64,000 nt of DNA from Catonia carolina (lineage: Eukaryota > Arthropoda > Insecta > Hemiptera > Achilidae): NCBI GenBank assembly GCA_035578175.1, contig JAQMRL010000003.1:97447969-97511968 (forward strand). The letters are read 5' to 3'. The notes beneath the pieces are model-generated. The model did no database searches. It was given only the letters and a program-made list of their open reading frames with translations, and was not told the origin of the DNA. A program made the translations under genes and the position numbers. The stretch's first letter is position 1. The number at the start of each line of letters is the position of its first letter. Positions 11,031 through 22,695 of this stretch are shown here, piece by piece.

Positions 11031-11577
11031 AAAAAAAAAACGACTCAACACTATGTATTGCTGTCAGAAACGTTTAGTAATAAGGAAGAAAGAGATTTTA
11101 GTCTTTCATGTGATATTTTTATGTAAATATTTATTTACAAAGGTAGTTATTTAATTTATCATCCGTTTGGTAACTCGGTCAGCAATCAAAAAATTGAAAA
11201 TAACAACTTATCAGTTTAATTATAACACGCGGTATGCTATATAAGTGTGGGGAAATTCTTTTCAGTGCGGGGTAGTATGGAAAGATTTTTTAAAAATCAG
11301 TAGACCAGTAGAGAGTAGTTAGGGGTATGGTAGGAACAAACCACGGTACCTGATACGGAGTTTACCTCATACGGGTACCTCGCAAGGAGTTTAAGTTACT
11401 TGTAGCTACTTCACTCGTTATTTCTTATGTATGAATGTTAAGAAAAATGTCGTTTTAGAGAATTTAAATGTCCACAATTAAATTAAACGTTATTTGTGTA
11501 TTACTTGGCACCAATTGTCGGATGACACACTTATTGCAGTAAGTCAAAAAGTAAAATAGATATAGCAATAAAAAATT
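11031..11577. other. Anonymous stretch
   Basis: Nothing recognised; a short moderately GC patch at 11260-11400 has no open frame of note. Confidence 0.4.
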
Positions 11578-11784
11578 GGCTGGCCCATGGTGTAGTGGTC
11601 AGCCCAATTGACTTATATGCCGGGGTCCCGGGATCAATTTTCGGCCAGGTCTGACATTTTTCCAACATTCACCTTCATCTATCATCCTTTTTATCGTCTG
11701 CATTAGCAGTAATTTCACAACAGCCGGACGTAAAAGCAAAAAAATAAAAAATAAAATAAATAAGTAAATAAAAAAATAAAAAGT
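11578..11784 (+). repeat. SINE-2 copy, second subfamily
   Basis: Head with A-box-like ATGGTGTAGTGGTCAG and B-box-like GGGATCAATTTTC. The body is CGTCTGCATTAGCAGTAATT, then CGGACGTAAAAGC and an (AAATA)n tail. The CGTCTGC...CGGACG pairing and tail match the fragment nested at 54850-54978. This subfamily differs from the CGTCGCTAATGACC copies in the loop sequence but keeps the stem and tail. Confidence 0.75.
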
Positions 11785-13535
11785 TGGAAACATGTAAACA
11801 AGTTGGTGACAAATTTAACATTGTGTAGATATTTAGGTTTGTCTTGTATATCTTAAATCATCTTATAACCCATCTTCGGAGTCTCCTGTAATGGGTGGAG
11901 TTAAAGAAAGTACTCAGCGAGAATAATACACGTTCGGTAAAAAGTTCTGACAAAAATCATTAAATTGTTCTATTTAAAAGAACTTACAAATCTGTAGGCT
12001 AATAAATTTCATAAAAAAATTACTTATTAATTAAAAGAACAGAAAAATGTATACTATTAATTTAATGGTAGGCCTATAAGTAAGTGTACCGTCTTAAAAT
12101 GGTAACTTTTACCTTTCTATTTTAAAAAATTGTCCTTGAACACAACTAAAATAATATACGTATTTTGGAAATTATCTGACGTTTCAAATCTTGCATAATT
12201 TGTGCGAAACAAAGTGGGTAGATGACAACATCTAGAAATAACTACTTCTTAAGTTCCAATAAAATTGGAAGTTGCCGAAAATAAATACAGTATTAGTATA
12301 AAAAAATCCGTTAGTATCTGATTTTCACAATTTACAACGAAATTTAAAGAGTCAATTAAGGTACGAAAGACAGAGTAAATTACCTGGTTTTTTATTTAAT
12401 TTAAAAAATTCTATAAAAAGTGCTTCGAATTGACTCTAATGATTCTGTTTTTCTTATTTTCAATTTCAAAAATAACTTCTTTCTCTTTAATAAACCCTTA
12501 ATATTAAAATTAAATGAGAGTTACGGTGATTTAATCGGAAATATTCTGGATAGATAAGGTGAAGAGTCTGGTGTAGTTTTATTAATTTTTTTCCAAGAAC
12601 TAGAAAGTTTAACAAACAGTTTTTTATTGCATTATATCCTAATATGGTCGCTGAAGATCTGCATACTGAAGGAACTTTCAAAAAGGTACAAACATTGATA
12701 AATAATCTATTTAATCAATACAATAATAATTAATCAATAATTAAATACAGATAATTAAATCAGTACAATTAAAATTATATTTTATTTTACTCTTTATTAG
12801 ATTATAATATCCAATGTAATAAAATCAAAAAAGTTATTACAATCATAACATTTAAATAAATTAAAAAAATTAAACTGCCAAAATAATAACTAAACACCTT
12901 ACCTTAACACAACTTCAAAATAATTTTTCAATAATTAAAAATATCGGCAATTTCAATATTATTTAATAGATTGAGCTGTAGCGACCACGTAAAAGGTAGC
13001 TTACCTGTTTATTAGCTTACAAATAAACTCTATAGGCCTACTTAAGTTTGGTTCGCATTATTGGATGCTGCTTAACTTGGTATGCTGTTAACTTAACATG
13101 CTTATTATGCTTAACTCTATGCTACCTTGGTTTGAAAAGGCTTTATTTTAATAAACTGGAATTATTTCTGAAAACAACCACAATACAGATTTGAACATTT
13201 TAGTAAAACTTGGTTTTTTGTCTTCTGTATAAACGCGGAAGTTCTCATTGACTGACTGACTGAGTCGCTTACTTATCTCTTATTCTCTAACTTCCCAATC
13301 ACTTAAATTACTAAAATTCGGCAGATCTTTTACTTAGCGGTTGAAAAGAATAAGTAATTTTCTTTAGCTTTTCTCTTACGAGTAAATGGCTACTACCTTA
13401 ACGCAATATTTGTTCTTTCTATAACTTCCCGAATAGCAACAGTTGAAAAAAATCTGCATAAGTATTCCATCCATATTGATACCTAGTACCTAGTAAAAAT
13501 AGAACATTTAAATTTCATCTTTTAACGTGGAACTA
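11785..13535. other. Long anonymous AT-rich stretch
   Basis: TAGGCCTA palindromes at 12069-12076 and 13033-13040. A (GACT)n run lies near 13247-13261. No gene or known repeat recognised. Confidence 0.5.
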
Positions 13536-14065
13536 GCAAGTCAATCAAAAGCGACAACTACTAAATAACAGACTAAAACAGTTATACAGGCTATTAGCCA
13601 AGCGGTTAAAACTACCCATGACTTCACTAAACTCTAGACGTACAAAGCGATGCTTCAACCGATCTGGATGTATGGTAGTCACATTTTTGGTGCAGCAAAA
13701 CCATCAGTCATTTCACGAATACAACGTTTTCAAAGTAAATTCTTACGACTGATTACTAATTTCCCGTGTTACGTATGCAATACACGATGACTTACGCGTT
13801 CCTTACTTCAACGACACATATCTAAAATTAATATGCAAAATTAATCCTGCAGAACTACCAGGAATCGCACAGAGACGACTGAAACGCCGATGGAGCAGAG
13901 ACATGATACATTAACGCAACTCTAAAGTTTATTACATGTATAAAAATATAATTTAAAAATGAACACAATTAATTATCGTTATCGGAGAGCTATCACTGAA
14001 TGGCGCCCTCCTCAAAGCCACTAACGCGGTTGGTTTTTTAATTTAAAAAAAAATTTAATTGTAAA
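13536..14065 (+). mobile_element. Jockey-like LINE 3' end (copy 1)
   Basis: Translation gives VNQKRQLLNNRLKQLYRLLA, the DNA for a GCMV..(WGxA) block, VSNF-type LITNFPCYVC and, at the end, KRRWSRDM (13888-13911). The 3' UTR carries TGGCGCCCTCCTCAAAGCCA and AACGCGGT, then a T-rich end. It is the plus-strand counterpart of 36600-37210, which matches in both coding and UTR. Multiple stops; dead. Confidence 0.75.
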
Positions 14066-15690
14066 CATTTTTACTGTTTGTTTTTATACAGATTCAAAAT
14101 AAATTAAGAAAAAAAAAATTTCATCTTCTCTGATGAAGAAAAATGTAGCCTAACTGACATAGAGAAATATATATATAGCCTATATATATATATATATTTT
14201 TATGTCGCCCTATAGATCTGTAATTCTGAAAATTGGCTTTAAAACTCTTAAAGTGATACTTAACTATAAAAGGTTAAGTGTGAAGTAAATTTGGAAAAAC
14301 CGGAAAACACAATAAACAGTTAATTTAATGTACTCTTTTGAGGTTAGTAATAATCCTACAAACAGCGCGGCACAGTTACGAATTCTTAACGTCCTTAAAA
14401 ATTTTGAATCCCATAATTATAATCAGAAATAGAATCCAACAAAACAATTATTAATTAGTTATCTCATAAATTATGTTACAAAAATTACCATATTATAGTA
14501 GTTTTTATTTCACAAATACCTTCACACAATTGTTTTCCATAGGTTAACCATACTGTAGAAATCTTTACTATATTTTTAAATAAATTATGATAATGAAAAA
14601 CCAAAATAATAATTAAGAAAGATAAAAATTCAATAAGATAATTAACAGATTAATATAAAATTAAATACTGAAGAAATAAACGGTAAAATTAAAATGCTAT
14701 AAATAAAAATGAAACTTGTTTCTTGTACAATGGTTATTGTAATGAATGTGATTAAGGTAAGTATAAGAATGAATTTTAAAGAAGTATCCGCAATATCATG
14801 TATCAGAGAATGGTTTGTTGTATTTTTAACGCACCAAACATGGAATATGTAGGTACTCATAATCATATCCGAATAAAATTTCTAATATATCTTATAAATA
14901 AAATCGTATAGTAATAATAATAATAATACAGAATAGAATTAAATATACTGTATGATCATAATAAAATTTGTTAGATGTATGTTTTATTAAAAGCAAAACC
15001 GACTAACAAAATGTCAATGTGAGGTCATATCGTTGTCATATATAGTTAGCTTAAGCTAATTGCAACGGTCATATTTTTTTATTTAAAAACTAAATTTACA
15101 TAGTGGTTTATCTAAGGCATTTTCCAAAGGCTAATACATAATCATGGGGTAGACATCACAATGGAAACCAAATGACCATCTGATCTGGGATTAGAGTCGA
15201 AGAAAAAAATAAATAAAATAAAAAATAAAACGACCGCAACACAATCCTTGGTAAGGCTTGTTCAGCTCTACATAATAATACGTAAGGAGAAACTGACCCC
15301 AGAATGAAACAGACTCTTAGCTCGTCCGATGAAACTTATAAGACGGCCTCTTACAAGCAAAAGAAAGACGCGACATAAAGAAAAGACGGGTGGAGAAGAG
15401 TATGAGAAAAGAAACTATGTGAAGAATCTTCTTATCTGATCCTTCTTAAGAACAAATCCCTCCCCGCTAATCACCCCTACCCATCATCATACATCCCTTA
15501 TAACAACAAAAGTTGTTACTCCTCTCCTTATTAAATTCTATTTCTATTCATTATAAATCAAAATGTCTTTTCAGGAAAACTTTTTTCTATCAAAGAAAAT
15601 GTTAAACATCACCTAAAAAATAAAAGAATTAAAAAGGTAAATCAGTATAACATTATAAACCTATTTTGTTGAATTCATAATCAAACCTTC
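14066..15690. other. Long anonymous AT-rich stretch
   Basis: A (TA)n run at about 14167-14196 and (TAA)n near 14912-14928. An A-rich run AAATAAATAAAATAAAAAATA near 15208 resembles a retroposon tail. The segment 15240-15540 has a purine-rich stretch with text such as RLVQLYIIIRKEKLT, possibly a decayed mobile-element reading frame, but I cannot assign it. Confidence 0.45.
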
Positions 15691-16440
15691 ACAATAAAAG
15701 TCATCATTGTCACAATTTTTAATCTTAATTTTATGTAAGGCTAGACTATGCAATATACAATTTTTAATATCGAATCGTCAAACTAATCATTCATTAAATA
15801 AAAATCCTTTATCTTTAGGGTTTCGCAACGACGTAATTCCACATTCAGATGACGTGAGATACTTAGGCATCTATCTAGACAGGCGATTGACGTGGAGAAA
15901 ACATATATGGACCAAACGGAAACTACTTGGACATAAATTACAACAACTGTATTGGCTTGTTGGGAAGTGATCAAAATTGTCTTTAGAAAATAAAGTTACA
16001 CTACAAGGTGATGGTAAAACCAGTTTGGAGTTATGGAATTGAACTCTGGGGCACAGCAAGTACGTCTAATGTAGAAATATGACAGAGATTCCAATCGAAG
16101 TTTCTTCGACTGATATGCTGTGCCCCTTGGTATGTGCCTAATGAAGTACTCCACCATGACCTGGGGGATACATACGGAGAGAGAAGAAATTAACAGTCGG
16201 AGTAAAACGTAATTTAACCAAGTTAGACACTCATTCTAATCATTTTGCTATAAATCTTCTCGACAATATTGAAAATCAAAGACTCAAGAAGGGGAGAATG
16301 TTAGATCTTCCATTCCGTTTCACCTGATCAAAAATGTTTAACCATCCTTTCAAGAGTTAAAGCACAAAATTATATTACGGATGGTCAACTCTTATTTATC
16401 AATAAACTAAGTTTTGATAACACTCATTAATCTAAAATTA
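15691..16440 (+). mobile_element. Jockey-like LINE reverse transcriptase C-terminus, best copy
   Basis: From about 15775 the text is LNKNPLSLGFRNDVIP, HSDDVRYLGIYLDRRLTWRK, HIWTKRKLLGHKLQQLYWLV. That is the diagnostic jockey block (YLGxxLDxRLTWxxHIxxKRxxL). After stops it continues SKLSLENKV, AINLLDNIENQRLKKGRML. The last matches the C-terminal HPNPLAxxLLDNxxxxRRLKRxH motif. It lacks the N-terminal endonuclease and catalytic RT regions and has at least three in-frame stops. Confidence 0.85.
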
Positions 16441-16815
16441 ATCATCAAATAGATATTCAACCATCAGTTACTCAGATCATCAGTTACTCAGATCATCAGT
16501 ATCACGCCTTCATTCTCTACTTTTCTTTACTTTGTGGAAAGTAGACACTCTCACGCTCTTACCTGGCGTGGAGAGTACTGTGATCAAAAGTTAATTCACT
16601 TCATCCGTATAAAAAAAAGTTGTACGCCACCAGGACCCAAGAAGAAACCCTTTATCACTTATATCCAAACGCTCACACGGAAGCAACGCTGCTGAATGCT
16701 GCCTTCTTCAAGTTATATTCGAAAATTGTTAAAACATTTACTGAAAGTTTTTGTTAAACTGTTTGTAAATAATTCTAACTGTAAAAAACTTGTTTATTAT
16801 GTATATTGTATAAAT
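16441..16815. other. Anonymous stretch
   Basis: Contains a short direct repeat CAGTTACTCAGATCAT at about 16466-16498. Nothing else recognised. Confidence 0.4.
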
Positions 16816-17632
16816 GTTGTTGTTTAGGTCATCAGAGGAAGGGCTAGTTTGAACCTCTAAAGGAGTGACTCAACCTTTTTTGCTACGCGACCCCGAATTA
16901 GTAAAAATAAATTAAATTTATATTTCGCGCCCCTCCTCCGATAATAATAGTAAGCCTTACTATTGATAATTGAATTTTGACTGACGTTTTGGCTTGCTCG
17001 ACGACATGAATGTGGAAATTTAGTCACAGAAGCATTGAAAATATAAATACCTTTTTCCTCGTCTTATCTCTGTGAAAAGGGGTTTTCCTCTATGGTAGCT
17101 CTAAAACCTAAGTATAGGAATCGTATGTTATCACTCGAGAACAATTTATTTTTATGTTTCTAACAAAGATCCACGTATGAAGAAAATTTTAAATGAAAAA
17201 CAAACGCAACCATCACACTAATAATTAATTAATGATTAATTTATTTTCTATGCAGATAAGTATATTCATTGCATGTAAAATTTTTATAAGTTTATAATAA
17301 ATGATTTTTTCTCATAAAATGATTAAATGATTTCATTATTGTTTAGCGAACCCCCTATAATATCACCATGACCCCCATAGGGGTCGCGACCCCCAGGTTG
17401 AGAATCACTACTCTAGAGGTTTTACTAAGTAAAACGAAGAGTATGGTAGTTTACTTTTGCCTTCCTCACTGAGTGAAAAGTATGCTTATCAGATTGCCAG
17501 CCCTCTGAAAAGCATCTACTTTTGTTTTCACTCAGTAAATGATATTTTCACTTCATTCATCACAGGGTCTGGTTGTATGAGGAAATTCATTACTCTCAGA
17601 CGAGATAACTCTGACTAGTGTCTTTGACACCT
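16816..17632 (-). repeat. SINE-1 copy split by a hAT insertion, 5' truncated
   Basis: The tail end (TTGTTGTTTAGGTCATCAG) lies at 16816-16862. The rest resumes at 17411 as CTCTAGAGGTTTTACTAAG and runs to about 17632. Everything between is the hAT element. The element's own 5' third is absent. Confidence 0.9.
16863..17410. mobile_element. Non-autonomous hAT (Buster-type) element
   Basis: The 548 bp insertion is flanked by 8 bp CTCTAAAG (16855-16862) and CTCTAGAG (17411-17418), one mismatch. Termini are GAGTGACTCAACC on the left and the complement of TAGTGATTCTCAACCTGGGG on the right. This is the classic hAT CAGTGGTTCTCAACC terminus. The right end has GGGGTCGCGACCCC typical of these elements. 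The TSD fits the nnnTAnnn pattern of Buster-type hATs. No transposase text was found inside. Confidence 0.85.
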
Positions 17633-18159
17633 AGTGAAAAAATAAAAAGGAATGAATAAAAGTTGATAGGTTATTTATTATTTATTTATTAAAAAAAACT
17701 CTAAGTGCAAGTCATCTTTTACTGCAGTTATTTTAAAATATTGATAAACTTCTTACGTGGTGATATTAAAAATCATATCAAAAAATAAACTAAAAAAGGG
17801 TTTTTGAATATATTAGTGGAAAGGAATTAAGAGAAATTATATGAAAAGTTATAAAGAAATAAGGAGAGATTTAGAGCAAAAGAAATTTAGTAAAGATTTA
17901 ATAAAGGGATAATTTTATAAAATAAATTAAAACGGGGTTTAAGATAAACAAAGTCAGAATAGAAAAGATACAAATTTGACTGATAAAAGAAAAATAAGGC
18001 AGAATGAGTGAAAAAAACAAAACAAATGGGCAAGAAAGAACAAAAGTAGGAAAAACAGTTGATCTCTTTCATGGTACATAGGTAGGTAATCAAACTTAAC
18101 AAGAAAATTTACGACTGATGACCTGTTCATAAACGTTTATAAATTACGTTTTTCTTCCT
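17633..18159. other. Anonymous stretch
   Basis: A-rich; a minus-strand open frame at 17887-18102 is low-complexity hydrophobic text with no family. Confidence 0.4.
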
Positions 18160-18430
18160 CTCTTCACGGGTTAGGTATTTCTACCTTTTCCAGCATCCAT
18201 CTTTTTTTCGGCCTGCCAATATGTTTGCTTCCCACATATCGTCTGGTTTGTATCGTCTTGCTAAACCAGGCAAGCGGCTTCCTAGCTTTCTATTTGAATT
18301 GTCAACCCGTTGGGCACGGTACAATTTTATTTTTGTATTCAGTGGAAAATTCTAATTATTACCTTATGTCTTCATTTCTGATCTTGTCTAGTCTTGTACG
18401 TGAAAACTGGTCATCGGTCTCAAGGCTGAG
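18160..18430 (-). mobile_element. LINE-A 3' terminal fragment
   Basis: Minus-strand text: RTRLDKIRNEDIR (about 18360-18400), then after a decayed middle GSKHIGRPKKRWMLEKVEIP around 18180-18240. RxDKIRNEDIRxEL then GRPxKRW is the order at the end of LINE-A ORF2 as seen at 32331-33290 and 57620. Frames shift at least twice. Confidence 0.65.
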
Positions 18431-19247
18431 GTGGACAGCTTTCCAGTGAAGAGAGAATAAGAACCTAGGAGGTGGGTCTTCGAATGAAACACAGGGTGTG
18501 TTCAGATGCCCTGGATGGCAGCCGTATCACTGAACTATCCTACAAGGTGTTGATAACGCATTTATGGAAAATACAAATTACTCAAAACACTAAAAAATAT
18601 ACAAAATTATGTTTTTAAAATATTAAAATATGGTTAAGGGAAACTGACTCATAAAGTTGTACTACATTGTGTGGAAATCCATAATACTAAACTTGGTCAA
18701 ATACTTGTGTGGCCTAAACATAAATTGGAACGCATTTGTTTATGAAACATAAATCTGTAAAAAAATATAAACTTGATAAATAATATCTGAGAAACTGTAG
18801 TTGTTATATCCTCAGCTTAAACAAAGGTTCGCCTTATTTCTTTTACATACAAATAAAGTAAAGACTTAGGAGATCAGGAGCCGGAATTAAGTAAAAAGAT
18901 ATTTACAAAAGTTATAAAGTTATAAATATAATGGCATTATAAATATAAAATTAAGCCGACAATATTACGCTATTAACTGACTACCGTGAGATTATTAATT
19001 ATCATTAAGTTAGAATATAATTTCTACTTGAATAGAATAGATAAAAGGATTTGTCAGCAATAAAATTAATTAGACTACTTATCGTGCTTTGTGATAAAAC
19101 AAGTGGCATAATTTAATTTATTGTTGTATTGTCTTGATACTTCATTTAGTAATGTATAAAATTATGTTATATTAATAACTTTTGATATACTTAACCAGGG
19201 AAATTCACATCATTTTTTCAAACGAAAGTAAAGAAAAATGGTGTTTG
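18431..19247. other. Anonymous AT-rich stretch
   Basis: Nothing recognised. Confidence 0.45.
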
Positions 19248-19258
19248 AAAAAGTGATT

Positions 19259-20180
19259 TGTTGTTTAGGTCATCAGATGAAAGACTGGTTTGAACCTCTA
19301 GAGCAGTGGTTCTTAACCTTTTTTTAGTTGCGCACCTTTAACAAATTATTTTTATAATTTGTATCCCTAGATTAGATTAAATAAATATAAGATAGATTAA
19401 ATTAGATTTCTAGAGGAAATAATATTAAATCAGATTTGGGGTTACAATAAAAGCAAATCAAAATAGTATTAGTAGTACTTTATTTTGTGATTACGTTTTT
19501 GCACAATAATCTTAATAAAAATACTTTTTAACTAAAAATGTTTTAAAATTCAACTTGTTGTCCATTAGTTTTGTTAAAAAAGTTAATTTTTGAAAAAATT
19601 AACACTTTCGTCACTTGTTTTAGTTGGACATCAATGGGAGCCCTGGCCTTTCTTTGCTGCACAAAGTTTCTTGAAGTTTGGCTCCAAAGAAGCCTAAGTA
19701 CAATCTCATATCTGGAGCAGCACCCAACTTGTTTCTGTAGTATTTGTTTTTTATGAAAGTCTATGATGAAAAAGCTCTTTCCACCAATGCATTGGATGGA
19801 AAAGGCAACAAAACCTTAATTGCCAGGTCAAACAGATGTTCATATTCACTGTTGAGATCCAACTAAAAGTTAATACGAGGTTTTGTCGTGAAAGCTGATT
19901 TAAATGCACTGCAGTAGCAATTTTAATCAGAATTTCTTTTGTGCAACATCCAACTGTGCTAATTGAAAATTATCTTCAGAAAAGGAATTTGAATCTGCTT
20001 TTTAAAATTTTTACTCGTGTTGGTGATTTTGTTTAGTTAAAAGTTATTCGTTTTACAAATGTTGCATTACAGATTTTCTTTCCATGAACCCCCTAGCGAC
20101 CCCTAGGGGCTCTCTTACCCAGGTTGAGAACCGATGCTTTAGAGGCTTCACTAAGTAAACGAGTAGTGAGGTGGTTTACC
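19259..20180 (-). repeat. 5'-truncated SINE-1 carrying a hAT insertion
   Basis: Only 81 bp of SINE-1 are present, from the tail to GGTGGTTTACC, flanked by perfect TSDs AAAAAGTGATT at 19248-19258 and 20181-20191. A truncated 5' end with an intact TSD shows the copy was born truncated by target-primed reverse transcription. The hAT element later split it. Confidence 0.92.
19304..20136 (-). mobile_element. Buster-type hAT with transposase C-terminal remnant
   Basis: An 833 bp insertion with termini CAGTGGTTCTTAACC and GGTTGAGAACCGATG, flanked by CTCTAGAG (19296-19303) and CTTTAGAG (20137-20144). On the minus strand between about 19870 and 19610 the text LDLNSEYEHLFDLAIKVLLP, FPSNALVERAFSS, then IKNKYYRNKLGAAPDMRLYL and ETLCSKE is the hAT dimerisation region. 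It matches the usual layout EYPEL..ALKxLLPFxTTYLxExxFS..TxIKxKxRNRLxxxPDLRxxL. In-frame stops are present, and the N-terminal catalytic part is missing. Internally deleted and inactive. Confidence 0.88.
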
Positions 20181-20191
20181 AAAAAGTGATT

Positions 20192-20389
20192 AAAATATGT
20201 TTTAAAAATTTGAATGAATTCTTCTCTTTAATTAACGCACAAAAGAAAATACAAATTTTATTTCATATTCTGTATGAACTTTCCTCTCATATATAAAATT
20301 TAAGAAATAATTTTATGGCAAAAAATTAACGATAATAAAAAAACAAAATAGGAAAACCAAAATTTTTGGACTGATTCATAAAGTTCAAG
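20192..20389. other. Anonymous stretch
   Basis: AT-rich, nothing recognised. Confidence 0.4.
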
Positions 20390-21870
20390 CATTTTCGAAA
20401 GTGATGAATGCTTGAAATGTACGTATAAAAATGCCCTTAAATTCACATTAAGGCCGCAATCTTAAAAAAAATTACCACGAGAGCACAGTCTCCCCAAGAA
20501 TTTCAGCAGAGTTGGCGTCTACCCTTATCTTGTAGAGAAAAAATGAAGTTAATGAGGAAATTTTTTAAAAAAAATCGTAGGAGCCGTTTTTGAGAAAATC
20601 GTAAAAAGTGAAAAATTGTTTGAACAAACTAATACTTCCAGTCGACCGATTTTGATGAAAATAATCGTGTCGGGTCCCCTAGTGATGACTAAGTTAAGTT
20701 CCAAGTTGTAAATTCATACAATATTCCGTTCTTTAGATATTTTGTTCACACCCAAACACCCGCACACACATATACGAGGTTTGATAAAAAAAATAACGGG
20801 AATTTTTTAATTTCGCGGGTTCTGTTAATCCGATTCCCAAATTTATTTTTACCTTGTTGGGACACCTGTTTCTAACGTATGCTCGCATTTGCAGCCATTT
20901 TGAATGTACAGTTTATTGTTAGTAGTTGAAAAGAGTACACCTGTTTGCATTCGCTCGATGATTTGTTATTCCGAAAAAATGGATCAACGAGTTTATATTA
21001 AATTTTGTGTGAAAAATGATATATAGTGTACTACCACATTCGAATTGTTGACAGTGGCTATTAGTGAATCTACTATGAGAAGCAAGAGTTTACGAGTGGT
21101 ACAAACGGTTCAAAAATGGGCGAGAAATCGTTAAAACGACGACCGCCCTGGACGCCTTAGCACATCAATAACCAAATACAGCGCCCCACGTCTCATATCC
21201 GTAGAAGTGAGGAAAATGATTCTGAAAGATCGCAGAATCACTATTAGAGAGGTTGTATCATTTGGATCATGTCAAGCAATTTTTTCGGATGTTTTTTGTA
21301 CGTAACGCGTGGCAGCAAAGTTCGATCTGAAATTACTAAATTTCGAACAAAATGAACGTAGAGTGGATATTGCCCAAGAATAAGTGAATGAAGTCAACAC
21401 TGATCCAGAATTTCTGCAAACGGTCACAGGTGAGGAAACATGAGTATAGGGGTATGACATCATGAGGACCATGAAAGACGACGTTTTGCTACCATTGATG
21501 GTATAAAAACAGAATCACTAAAGGAGCGGAAAGGTATAGGTACCAAAAAGTGAGTTCCAGAAGTGCTTCCAAGATTGGATAAAACGCTGGCACAAGTGTC
21601 TTATATCTGAGGAGAATTACTTTGAAGAGGACAAAATTGATATAGAAGAATTAATAACATTTTTTTTAAAGAGAAACTAAAATTCCCGTTATTTTTTATT
21701 AAACCTCGTGTATACAGACCAATGGCTAAAAATATGTTTTTTTTTTGGTTCAAGGGTTCTGAAAACGTGTATATCTGGTGGAAACTAAATTTTGAAAAAT
21801 CGACGTGAAAATAATAATTTACTTCCCCATATATTCATATAGGCTAGGCCTTGGTCAAGAGAAAGTAAAA
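20390..21870 (+). repeat. Unclassified repeat hosting the mariner
   Basis: Left arm 20390-20774 and right arm 21709-21870 read as one sequence once the mariner is removed. They run from CCGTTTTTGAGAAAATCG through CACACCCAAACACCCGCACA to CAGACCAATGGCTAAA, TTTTTTTTGGTTCAAGGG and GAAAACGTGTATATCTGG. The phrasing resembles conserved LINE 3' UTRs seen in many insects (from memory, not searched). No coding text was found. Confidence 0.35.
20775..21708 (+). mobile_element. Mariner transposon, internally deleted
   Basis: Terminal inverted repeats start CGAGGTTTGATAAAAAAA (left) and the complement of the right end reads CGAGGTTTAATAAAAAATA. The left flank is TA; the right is TG, a mutated TA. Transposase text in order: MDQRVYIKFCVKN from about 20980, RVYEWYKRFKNGRE, DDRPGRLSTS, VRKMILKDRRITIREV, SCQAIFSDVF, LLNFEQNERRVDIAQE, EVNTDPEFLQTVTGEET, YGYDI, then a jump to MKDDVLLPLMV / ATIDGIKTESLKERK and FQKCFQDWIKRWHKC, ISEENYFEEDKIDIEE. 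The central catalytic core after YGYD is deleted (934 bp versus about 1.3 kb for the family), and frameshifts and stops are frequent. Inactive. Confidence 0.93.
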
Positions 21871-22695
21871 ATGTACCAAAATGAACTTGGTAGAATAACA
21901 TGACATTTTAGAATTAAACAGACGAGAAAAGTGTTTCTTAAAAACAAATCACTTCGGATAATGTTACCCGCAGTATAAATATCAAGGCTGTCTATTACAG
22001 TCATATCTCAACTTACTAGTCGACTACTAGAAAACAAGAAAACGTAACTTTGGAGCACCGAACGCTATCTTTTGAATGAAATAGGAAACTTCCGTAAACA
22101 CCTATAAATCTTCAACTACCTTACACTAATTAAGCCGTAATAAATTATTCAACGCATATACATTTACATTCAATCTCCGACTAATAACACGGTACGCTAT
22201 AATAACGATTAAGCATGTTCATCGGGTTTAATTTATTACATTAATTATAAAAACAAATAAGCGCTGTACAATATTATATCACCAGTTAAAAGCAGTATTT
22301 TCTCAGTTTAATTGAAAGAATCTTAAGTAATTAATTAATCGCTAGACCTAATGGTTAAAAATAATTTTTAAAAGCGAATAACATCATTTTAAGTAAAATT
22401 TGACTGATGAAGTTTCATACATTGTTTCTTAAAATAATTTAATTAATATATTTGGCTTGTAGAATTTGTTGGTTAAGGTAGCTATATGAGAATCTTAGTT
22501 CCAAAAACTAGAAGAGTTTCGTTTGTTTCCCGTTAAAAAGCTTACCTTTTGATACCCTTTATCAAATTTTGATTTTTAAAATAAAAAATATGAATATTTT
22601 TCGTACATGACGTAAAGTAAAATTTATCTGTTTTGCCACATATTAAAAAAAATAATTAAATCACCACATCAGAAAACACATTTTTGAAAACCCTC
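21871..22695. other. Anonymous AT-rich stretch
   Basis: Nothing recognised on either strand. Confidence 0.45.

Noticed and set aside
15240..15540. Possible retroelement coding text
   Set aside because: Basic-residue-rich text in one frame, but no ordered motif could be named.
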